From the NCBI GenBank assembly GCA_023634235.1, contig JAMKCF010000013.1, positions 14,013,705-14,077,704 of the forward strand: a stretch of 64,000 nt of DNA. Direction: 5' to 3'. The position numbers were made by a program, and so were the translations under genes. Of this stretch, positions 25,901 to 37,900 are shown one piece after another. Source of the DNA: Pisaster brevispinus (taxonomy: Eukaryota > Echinodermata > Asteroidea > Forcipulatida > Asteriidae). Under the pieces are notes generated by a model. It saw only the letters and a list, made by a program, of their open reading frames with translations. It ran no database searches and was not told the origin of the DNA. Each line of letters begins with the position of its first letter. Within the stretch, counting starts at the first letter, position 1.

Positions 25901-28900
25901 AGTGGCCACCTCTGGCAGATGTCGTGGAATATCGCCGCAAAGTGCGCAACAGTATTCGCAAAATCATTTCTGATACACCACTGCAACTGCCCATAAATAT
26001 GGAAAGCCCATGGGTGAGATATGCTTTAGAGTTAAGAATGTGTCGAAGATGATTGTCAGTGGCAGTTTCTGTTTGTTTTATCTGCAAACATGAAGTTATT
26101 ATGCTGTTATTATTGTATTTCTACCTCTAACCTCAATAAATTTACTCACTAAAATGAACAAAGATGTGGAAATAAACGCAAATTGAAAAGAAAAAAAAAG
26201 CTGTAAATGTTTAATAGATGTGGAGAAGACTAGACTGAAAAAAAAAAATCCTATAACCAAAAAAGGTTCAGTCTGCCAATAATTTTTTTTCTAAAAAGCA
26301 AAAACTAGTTAATGGCCTGACATCTCTACCCTAGCAGATTTTGTCTCGGAGAATAAATGACAGCACAACACACATTAACAAGTATACTGGTGTAACAAGC
26401 AGTCAAGTGAATACAAATGAAAAGAGAGAGAGAGAGAGCGGCAGAAAGCACAGAAAAAGCGAGAAAAGAACAATGAAGGAGAACGGGGGGTTGAGGGAAG
26501 GGGCTGGTTTAACCACTTGATGTTGGAAACTCAAAAAACAAAATCAATGGTGGGAAGATGGAGAAAAAGTTACGAATTAGTGAATTATTTCCAAAAAGTT
26601 CAGACAAGCACTATACACACATGAAAATTTAAAAACGTTTACAATTGAAGGAAATAACTGTTGACTGCTGCTATTTTCAGTTTGTTTCTTGGATATGTTA
26701 TCTATTATTTGTGTCAGCTCGGTTTAATTTCTTGCAGTTCGTTTCTTGGGTTTGTTTATTTGTTAGTTTTGGTCTTGCAGTTCATTTCTAGGGTTTGTTT
26801 ATTTGTTAGTTTTGGTCTTGCAGTTCATTTCTTGGGTTTGTTTATTTGTTAGTTTTGGTCTTGCAGTTCATTTCTTGGGTTTGTTTATTTGTGAGTTTTG
26901 GTCTTGCTGTTCATTTCTTGGGAGTTGTTTACATGTTGTTTTTTGTTTGTTTACCTGCAGTGGGCTTTGTCCATGGGTTTCGCTCATGAGAGAATTCACA
27001 TTGACACCTCTTCAGTCCTGATTCAACAACTTCCTATCGATTTTCTGCGTCGTCCTCATGACTGGCGTGTAGGACCTGCGTCACATGGTAAATATGATGT
27101 CTAAAACGGAGCTGCCAACTCTCCCTGGTTCTGCAGAAAATTCCCTGAAATGGAGAGGTTTGGGTACCCCTGGAGATCTCTTTTGCACAAACCTGTAATC
27201 TCTCGGAGGTTATTCCCCCTGATTTACCGACATACCCTACGCCATGCATGGTGTTTCCAAACATGAGTGTAGAAATGTTATTCTTTCGACAAGTTTTTTG
27301 TTGACGGTGCAGTATGTGGTTTGTATGGTGTAGACCAAAATCACTTGATGTCGTTGCCCGACCTTAAAGAACTAATTATGCAAACAATTTATTTTTTTTC
27401 CAAGGAAGTGAGGTTTCAAAGGGTTGCCCTCGGGGATTTGCGGGTTGGGGGTGTTTTCATCGAATTGTAAGTCCCACTTTTATCCCTGAGTATTCTTTGC
27501 AGGTGTTTTGCTCAAAGTTGTGCGAGGAATGACTTATTCCACCCATTGTTACCATCGCCCAATCTATGAAATTCCATAACCCTGCATCCTGGTCACAAAA
27601 TAACTACTTTTCCCCCTTCTTTACCAAGGTGACGGCATGGGGGAAAACAAGATGATAACCATGCCAGCGTGTGAGGTTACCCTCGGGAAACCTTACAATT
27701 TCCCCTCCTATGGTTGGGATAATGAGTATCCAGAATGTGTGAGAAAGTGAGTAATCCCTAAACTTATCACTGTGTTAGTTTCACTGAGTAATTCTTTCAA
27801 GTAGTACACCATGAGTACACCATAAGTAAACCACAAGTACATCATGAGTACACCATGGGTACACCACAAGCACACTTCAAGTACACCATGAGTACACTAT
27901 GAGTACACCATACGTAAACCACAAGTACATCACGAGTGCACCATGAGTACACTGTGTGAAATATCTTCAGAAGAGGTGTTGGTTCTGGAAAAACAGCCGA
28001 TTGTTTCGGCTAGTCTGCTCTAGTCGTTTCTGGGAGACTCCTGTCTCAGGTCTCGTGTCTCCAGTCTCCAGACGACCAGAGCACACAAGCCAAAAAACCC
28101 AACTGACTCATTTTCAGAACCAACCCCAAGAGATTCTTTACATTGTTGCACTCCATCCAAACAATTAGTTATTATCCTCAAAGGCCTAAAATCCTATACA
28201 TGTTTCCTAGGGATGTTAATTATAATAAAGAGTTGTCGCTGAGTGGCTCCTGCAGTGCACCGGACTCAAGTTGGATGTTGTCATAGTGTGGGTTCAAGTC
28301 CTGTTTGTGGCGCGTGTGTCCTTCGGAAAGACACTAAAACTATAATTGGCCCATCCTTTACGCTGCATGTATATAGTTGTACGTTTCCATTGCCTCCATT
28401 GTTGTTTTACCTCAAAGTTAGAGGGTGGTGTGATGACGTCAAGGCAGAAGGTCCACTGTCCCATGTAAAGGGCTGTACAATTATTTGTAGAAGGACAAGT
28501 GCATCAAACCTCACCCTGGCTTGAATTCACGTCCGCACCCTGTATACAATAGAACTTTAATATGGTGCACTTGACCTTCCATGTCCATATTATTTAACAA
28601 TGACTATAACCTGTAAGAACTTGAATTAAACAAAACAGCAAAACAAAACAAAAAAATTAAAAAAGTAAACAGAACTTTTGAAGTTAAACAACCACTCCCA
28701 TGGAACGTCCTTGGGAACAACTCAACAAGGCCACAAAACATTTGGACTGTAGAGGCCATGTCAGGGGTGTGAAAGTCATGGCCCAAACGTCCTTGAACGG
28801 TGAAGAGACACTGTGATTTCTTGGAATATCAACAAGTTCAGCCTGTAGGGATTTAAAGAGTGAAAATCTAGCAAACTGGCGTGGAAACTATTCATATATT

Positions 28901-31900
28901 AAAGTAAATGCCCAAAGTTCTGAGACATTAAAAATTGATTTACATATTGTTTATGTATGACTAATGTGAGGAATTTGGCCTGAAAATGTAATCAAGGGCG
29001 TGTTCGAATTGCAGTCTATAGCTGCAGCTGTTGCTAACATGGCATTCAAGCGACAGCCACAAATTTGAAACAGCCTTCAGAATTGTTTGATTTGGTACCA
29101 GTTCCCCTAGTTCCATTTAATTCAACAGAAGTTTTAATTCCACATGCAATACACAAGTACAGGCATGAGCGACAACAACATTTGAAGTATACACATGGAT
29201 TGGGTACAGTCAAAGATTAGCCGAGGCTAGTTGCAGCTTGCCTTTGAATAACACCTAGCCAAACATAATACCGGAATCTAAAAACAAAAGACAGACACAA
29301 CACAGTAAACAGACTGAAGAAATGAACTGTAGCTCTAACATGTCAAATGCATGTGACTAAAAACAGACGGTCAGTTACTGGAGAAAAAATTACAAAAGGG
29401 ATGGTAAAACAGTAGACAAAGAATTTTTTTAGTCAGAAATTATGCAAGTTTGGACTCAATCCTGTTTACATGTAAAAAGTGCATCTGAACATGACAATTT
29501 ACATCCTCTGTTTTCCTGAAGAAAATAACAAGATTCATAACTAGGAAATTAATCTCCTTGAAAGCAGTTTATGTTCATGTACATGAAAAATGTACAGAGC
29601 AGAGAAAAAAACTAAACAAAAACATGAAGAAAAGGGAAAAAACAGTACAAGGAGCGTGGACCTTGAATAGAGAAATTGAAAAAATCATGACCCATGAATT
29701 ACCCAATGGATTTTTTACAATCTACACATCATCAGACAGGTATTTAAAAACTTAACAAACTTAACAGAGTGTGACCTCATTTGAGCTTGACTCCAGGTGA
29801 AACAAAAAGTTGCAATTTTCAAAAACTTGTATATTCATATGTATCACTATTTCCAACAAAGACATGTTTACCAAATGTGTGTAATTATATTTCACAAACC
29901 TCTGGTAACATGCCTTACCGAAAAACAAATCTGATATAAAATTTTTTGTGTGTTTTTACTTACATTGTTAGAGTTCAAAGCTCTTTTTTTCCTACATGTT
30001 TTTTTCTTCAATCTATGTTTTTGTTTGTCTCTAAATGTTTTTTATGGGGGGTTCCTTAAAAACAGCCAGTAACGTGCTCAAGGCACGTTTACACATAAGA
30101 ATGGAATCATTTTTTTTTTTTTTTTACATAATAGCATTATGCTGTTGGTGGGTTATGTAAATATATTACAATGGAAATGGTTGCTGCGGGGACAAGCATG
30201 TTATGAATAGGTCTGGAAAGGTTTTTTGTGAATGAAATGTCTACCTCAATCTATGTACCGCCCGATGCACCCCTTGATTTTTTACATTTTATTATTGATA
30301 CACACAAAAATAAAAAATAATAAAAATGTAGTTGACTGATTGATTTATTTTTGTACATTCTTTAAAACTATTTTTTTATTTTCATTTTCTTCTTCCTGAT
30401 CTCTTGTGCGATTGTCTGCTAATAAAGACACATTACATAAAAGATTACCTTCAAACTTCACACATAGTTAGATCTAGACGAGTAGATTATACTTCTGTGG
30501 TAACATTGCTTGAATTTTATAACTGAAATGGCACGTTAAAAAAAAGGAGGTGTTTATGTTTGGCAGTGATGTACATGTACGAACACTTGTCATTTTAGGC
30601 ACAGGTTGATGTGCAAAAAAAAAGTAAAGAAAATATGAGATATGCTAAATAATTGTGTTGTTTTAGGGTTCCTGCATTTGAGGCCACACAGTATTTGATC
30701 ACGAACAAGGAGTTCCTGGAGTTTGTCCAGAGTGGTTGCTATGGAAAGAAGCAGTATTGGTCCAAAGAAGGCTGGCAGTGGAGGAACTTCCGCAAGGTTA
30801 ATCATCCGATATTCTGGGTCTGCACTAAAGGTAAAGAATTATGAAGAGAATTTCCCTGTTTTTATGTTTGTTTAAGACCTTGGGTGAGTGCTGGTAACAC
30901 TAAGTCATGGCACATTTTGGGCATGTTCACACGAGTAGCTAACTTCACTGCTAACTTCGCTGCTAAATATTCGCAGCGGGGGATCCTCGTAAAAACGGAC
31001 TTAACTAAAAAAATGCCTTGCGTTCACACGGAGTGCTAACTGCCGATAGCTGTCTGCAAAGGTCACAAAACCATTACGTCATCTTCCGGTTGTTTTCTCT
31101 CGCGCGCACAAGAAAAATTATGTAACTCCAACCTTTTCCAGCTAGCTGAAGATGGCTGAAGTGAGTAATATAAACAATCAACGGAAGTGGTCTAAAGTGG
31201 TTAAGGTCAGTTGCGTTCACACGGCAAAAAAGCGCTGTTAAAGTATCAAGTTTCACTGGTAAGTCGTAAAACTGAAGTTAGCAGTGGAAATTTTCGCTGC
31301 TAACTTTTGGAGTTAGCAGCGAAGTTAGCAGCGAAGTTGACTATTTTTGCGTTCACACGGTCACAAATTGTTCGCTGTTAGCTAGCAGCGAAGTTAGCAG
31401 CGAAATTAGCTACTCGTGTGAACGTACCCTTTAATTATTTCACTGTTATCTCCAAAGTGCAATACCACTAGGGAGTCAAAGTCCTTGATATCCTAGACTG
31501 GACCATTCCACATACAACTGTATCTAAGAGGGGGGTTAGATCCCGGAGTTGTGTAGTTTGTTTTCGAGGGGCTGAGAAAATAATTTCACTCATATACTTT
31601 GTGCACAATATTGTACAGACATATACAGACCTATCCAGATCTAACCCTCTGATAAAGTGGAGCCATCTGTTCTTTGTAGCAGGCTTCCAGATGACTTGCT
31701 TACAGCCTGTGCCAGGTTGTGAGGTTTCCAAGCAAACCGGCCTTACGAACGTGCATACAATTTCTGAGAACACATAAACAATTTTTCGTTGTTATTGTGG
31801 GCCCAAGCGTGGATAACATTTTCACAGTAGATTTGTTGGATGGCGTGTTTCCCGAAAATAAATGTCAGGGGTGAACATGAATTTACTCCCCCGCAACATT

Positions 31901-34900
31901 CATGTACTTTTACTTTAAAGGTAGGGTCATTTGATGTTTGTCATTGTAAATTAGTAGGCAAATTTATCGTGAAACATACAATAAAAGTCACCTGTGAAAG
32001 TTACAGCTGAATACAGTCTCTACTTGTTGAGAAATCAGCAAAAAATAAAAAGTATTTTTATCTGCATTTAGTGAAGTACACTGTAACAGCGGTTACCGAG
32101 TGCATCTCTGGCCGTATTGAGGCCAGTATTCAAACAGACACCACAGAAATTTCCAAAAGCCACCTGTTGGTGATCTTCAGAGATTCAACGTTTTTGACAT
32201 AGTTTTATTGATTTGTGATCAAAGGGAGCCCTTCAGACCAAATAATTATGCAGCGGATGCTTATATCATTACCATCTTGTTGACAGGTAGGCTTTTGGAA
32301 AAAAACAAAACATCTTTTTGAGGTTATTACCAAAGTATAATTCTACCTTTAAAGCTATAGAGGGTATGTAAACACAAATGTGATTTGTCATGTTTTCAAC
32401 TTCCTTGTGTTGAGGTTTCCAGGAAGTTTACTTCTCTGTCCTGTTTGGAGTGTTTTCACCCCTCGGTCACCTATCAGTTGTTTGTCTTTCCAGGGGCTAT
32501 GCTAGACAAATTGCAAAGTCAGCCCGGACATTTTTGTTTTTATTAGTCTCTGAGACTCTCTGGTGATGTTTCCTTCAACACTTCCCCCTTTCTAACTTTT
32601 TGGATGGTTCATTTTCGGGATGGTTCATTGACTTGGAAGTGGTGTTTCATTTATGATAGAAACCCCCCCCCCCCTATTATATATGAACATGTCATCTACA
32701 TGCTTCTACTGGGTACATGTATGCTAATGTTTGTTTTGAGTAAAACCGTTGCTAGTTGTGGCAAAACTGCTGTAACTGGCTTGCTTTTTCTGTTTGAATC
32801 AAAAGGGAATACAACATTATTATTATTACTCATGGTGGCAAAACTGTCACAACTGGCTGGCATAGTACTCTCTTTGAATCAAGATGGGGAACACTGGTTT
32901 CGTGACCCAGTTTGCATGCTTGATAGTCCCTTCATATGCCAGAAATGCATTGGTACTCTTATTGGCAACAGGGTACTGGTCATTTTCACTGATAAAACTT
33001 ATGCAGTTAAAAAACGCTTGCAGCGGAAAAGGGCAGTGACAAAATATGCAATCTCACTTTTGTTTTGAATCTGGCCATTTATAAAACTTTCCCATACTGG
33101 TTTCCAGGAAGCTGATAAAGTAGTCTTGGCTCAAGACTATATTTGTATTTTTGATACACGATCAATTGCTGCACGCTGCAGGAGGGTGCTACACTAACCA
33201 CTATCGCACACACACATTCTATTTTTTACGTCCCTGGGGGACCTTTTTGGTCTTTCCTTGTTCCTGTGGTTAGGAACCTCCCTTAGACTGTGTACACCAA
33301 ATTCCTTGTGGAGCAACCCAGTCTTTAGAATTTCCTGTTGGAGACCTTTTGTGTTCCTTTTCCTGTTTTCTTCTCGGTCTCCATAAGGAAGTGAATATGA
33401 AATCACCTTGCGTATGTGTGTGTGTGGATAGGGGTTAGTGTGTGTGCCCTCGTCATGCTCGTGTGGCTTGCTGCTATGGATCATGCATCAAAAACATAAA
33501 ACAAAGTCTGGTGCTAAGAGTAAGATGAAAGTGGAACGGAACAAGGAAATACTTTTTAATGTCGAACTTGTGTCCTGAAATATGATCACTGTTAGGAAAT
33601 GAAATAATGTACATGTATTGATCATGACACTCTTAAAGGTAGGGTCATAGATTGGTAAATACTCCAAAAATTAATGACCATAAAAATGTACTTAAAACTG
33701 AAGCACTTCAGCTGTTGATAGTACAAACTATTTTGAGCAAAAGATTCCATTCAAAGAGTTCTGATAATTTGTCATAAAAAAAAAATTTCAAAAGAAAATA
33801 CCTGGTGACTGGATGACACAATTTGTAATTAAAGGCAAAGTATACCTTTGGTTTTTGGAACCGTTTGATTGTTTAAATCCTATATAAATGAAGGTATATA
33901 CAATAAAACTAGCCTGTGAAAATTTCACTTCAAAAGTTGGTCGCGTTTTTGAGATATCACCGAAAAACCGGAGCGAATATGTCCACGCAGGAAGAATATT
34001 CCCTATAGGAATACTCGATCTGAGAAACGTTACGGCCGTAACGCTTCTCAGATTCAAAATTTGGGGGATAAAAAGTGATATATTTTTCCATAACCGCAGT
34101 ACTTCGAAGTGAAAAATTTCTCAAAATGCATTATACTATCCAAAGCTGCTGTACTTCTTACCAAGTAAGTTTTTATTGCCATTACTTTTCAGAGTCTTTA
34201 CCAAACGTATACCTTCCCTCTAACGATTGTGAAGTGGTTCTTTTATGCATAAGGGATAAAAGAGGATGGGTACCAGTTTTTTTGCAGCATATGACAGTGG
34301 CATACGACCAGACCTGGGGATCAGCTGGCTGGCAAGGACATCGTGAAGCGAATGGTTTGTGTCATTCAGTAGCATAGTTTGCTTGCCAGCAGATCCCCAT
34401 AAAGATCCGGCCATGACTCCCCAAGAATCCTTTCTGCTGCTTTTTACAATTCTTTCTAATGCAATTTTGTGTATTTCAGTATGAAATCATGATATTTTTA
34501 TCTTTTTGTTCCATCACCGAAACCCCTGTTTGTTTTTAAGAACACTTAAAGTCTGGTTATTTTTATCATTTTTTGGACCATTACCAATCATTTTGCAGTA
34601 CTCATATTGGTCCATTTAGTGATTTGTCTGCTCTTAAAAAATAGATAAATAAATAAATAAGTAAATAAATAAATTGATACATTTGTAACTAAGTATCGTG
34701 AAGACTAACATAAGAAACAATCTGATTTGCAATATTTTCATTTGAGGTCTGACGTATTTGGGCCCGATAGCTTCAAAGTTTGATCGAACTGTCACAAGTT
34801 TGTGTAAAGTATGGCTCATACTGACCTCTCCTGGCTGATTGAAAATTTTGTGAAAATTGCAAACACCTGACATTTATGTGATGTGCACAAAGGGTGCCTC

Positions 34901-37900
34901 AATTCCAATCACTTTTTCTTTAGTTAAGCCAGTGTGGTGCAGTTTTCGGTACGGTTCAAAATCTTTTTCAATCCATAGACAAAGCAACTTTTTGCTAAAT
35001 GAAGTTGCAAGAAATACACTGAAATGGTTGATGGTGCATAAACAAGGCTGCTCTTCATGAGTTGGCAAGTTTAGTTCTACCTCTAAAGAATGCTTCAGCT
35101 TTTTGTTGGGAAAAGAACCTCTCTCATTATACTTTTTATTGTCCACTGACAACAAATGTTCATGGTCAGTGAACAGTAAAGCAGTTGGATTAAAGTGAAA
35201 AGTGTTTTGGAGTACTCCACTTCGAAACTCACTTCAAAGCAGACTTTTAATTCTCATGGGACAAGTTGATCTGCATGAAACCACTGGGGGTTCAACCTCG
35301 TCCCCATGGTTTACTTTATTTCCAACCATGTTTGTAAATAGTAAACCCTGGGATGGAAACTCCTCACTTGGACCCTGATTGGACAACAACATTACATTAG
35401 CACATGTACATGTTTCCAATACATACAAGCTACTAAATCTGGTACCGGACCACGAGACTATGGCGAAGATGTGAATTTCGATATGCAGCCAGACTATTCT
35501 AATTTGCATACGTATCCAAAAATTTTGGATATGCAAATGTTCCAATACCAGGGTGAGAGAGCAGTCAACCTCGTACTGCTCGGCACACCCTGGGGAAGAG
35601 GTTGCTGGGGGTTAGCTGACACCTGATCTGTTAAATGAACAGCCAGCCTTGACATGTTTTTGCTGTAAAATCCTTGGACAGGTTTTGTGTTAGTGAAGTG
35701 GGTAGGGTTCACAACTTTTTGTTAAAATGCTTGTCCACAAGGTTAGTAGAAATGTGTTAAATACTTCAATCTTAAGTTGTGAAACTGTCAGGCTTTCTAT
35801 CATATTTAATCTATTTTAAAGTTGCATCCCCAGATTGTTCACTGAAAGACCAGGCAAAGGTAGAATGTTTTCTCCGAATGAAATTTGAGAGATAATGCTG
35901 CTTCAAAATGAAAAAGAATTCACCATAAAATATGAATGCCTTGACAATGCACAAAGTACTTGTAACATGCCAATTGTTGGCATCATCCAACAGATGACGG
36001 CATAGCGTTATCACTTTCAATGTGCGCTGTTAAATAGCAGAAGTGTGTTTTTTTTTAATTTAAACACAATTATTTATCATGATGGCCTAATTTTGTGATC
36101 AACAATTATAAAAAGTGCGAACAGTGGTAACTAACCAAGTTACATGGGATGAGAAATTTCAGACCTTTATCAGACCTTTACCCTGAACTGACTCTTTTTA
36201 AAAGTTGGCCTGGTAAACAAAGAATGCTGCATTTTGCTCCAAATAAAATGAGTCTGGCTCTTTGATCTACTTCTCTAGTGAGCTGGTTACTGTTGCCTAG
36301 TCCTCTTGGAATTGATAACTCCAGGGGTTATCAGAAGGTGGAAATGCCATTATTTCAATATAGATATTAAAATGGACCCTGCCAAAAGTGTTAAATTACA
36401 AAATGTCTCTTAGGAGTTCACATCAGAAAATATATTTTTGGAGCAATTTTAAGGTGTCCACTTAATTCACTTGCTTTCAAATGGATTGCGCTGGAGTCAT
36501 TAATCCAGCATGTCGTTTGTCCACATCCTTGGACAGCGTTTTCCCTTTGCAGTGGTCTGCTGGCCAAAGGCTAGTTAAAACACCCAAGGACCAGACAAAA
36601 TTCTCTCCAAGTTGTCTGGCTGGCTAGTTCAGTGCTGAAAAACATCGCTATTTTTATGCATGTACATGATATATGATGGACTAGTGGAAGCTATTAGGGC
36701 TAGTAAAACTGACAATATGCATGTCCCACTGCCCACAATCGTTGCGCAAAGGATTCTGGGGTAACTCTGAGTTCAAGCAGCACCAGCAGCCATCATAGCG
36801 CGCTATTTTTGAAGCAATGCCATACACAACTATAAAACTCGGCACAGTTACATGTACATGCAAGCTACACAGCATGGTGTCCATCTTGGAGCAAGTTCGA
36901 GTGCTGACCTTTTAGTCAAAATTGTCATTTAATCATGCACGCGTGGTCTGTGGTTCACTCGAATGCATTACCGGTAGTCGATTGATTCATCAAATATGGC
37001 AACTCATATGGCTCGTAAAACAAATACTTGCAAAATACAGTGAAATGATAATTATTATCTAAATATTTGACATATCTTTTTGGCAAAAACCTACCATTTA
37101 TCGTTAAACCAACTTTTTGTGTTATTGCAAAAGTTTACAAAACTTTCTCTGCCACGAAACCAAACCGCCATCTTGACAAAGTGACGTTACTTCGTTAGTT
37201 GACTAGAGAAACAGTGCTCTGGGGCTAGGTTGATCCAGTTGGACTAGCTAGTTCAACCATGCAGCGTTCAAGTGACATCTAGTTCGACTATGGTTAAGTC
37301 TAGTCGACTCTAGTCACCCTCCCGAACTTGCTCTTGGCAGCTTGATTTCACTTTTAACTATACTCCGGTTTTCCAAGATGCATTGGGGTAAATTTTTAAG
37401 ATGGCTCTTGTGAATAATGTTTTGGTTTTTTTTCCCTCCGGCTGGAAATTCCTGTCAGAGACGTTGAAGAAGAAAGTTACATAAGTAGTGTAGGATTACA
37501 TAATGTGACACCATACAAAGATTAAGAAAATCAATGATAAGTGTGATTTTGGGGGAAAGTTGGTGGAGGGGTTGAACACCCTTACCAACATTTTCAATTA
37601 AATTTTCCACTTGGAACCAATTGGAATTTTTCAATGTTGTGTAGTGGCACAAAACCAATTGGACCCAATTTGACACAACTGGGCTCAGTTGAATTCAGTT
37701 TGATTTTTTTCCCCAACTAGACCCAATTGGATATTATCAACTACACCCCGAAATAAGTTTTTACCCACTGGTCTGATAGACCATTGGTCTGACAGCTTAA
37801 TAGTCCGACAGATTGATACCGATCATTAGGCCATTGAGCAAAAAAAGTGGTTTATACCCACTGGGCTGACAGTCCAAAAACTTGGGGATATAGTATATCC

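Noticed and set aside
32604..33068. 154-codon open frame in intron 8
   Set aside because: The longest non-repeat frame, but with no recognisable domain. It contains two diverged copies of a GTGGCAAAACTG phrase, and exons 8 and 9 already join in phase without it.
34288..34354. Exon-like segment with TTTTTTTGCAG acceptor and AATG|GTTTGT donor
   Set aside because: Its 67-nt length breaks the phase between exons 8 and 9, and in the required frame it contains a TGA stop.
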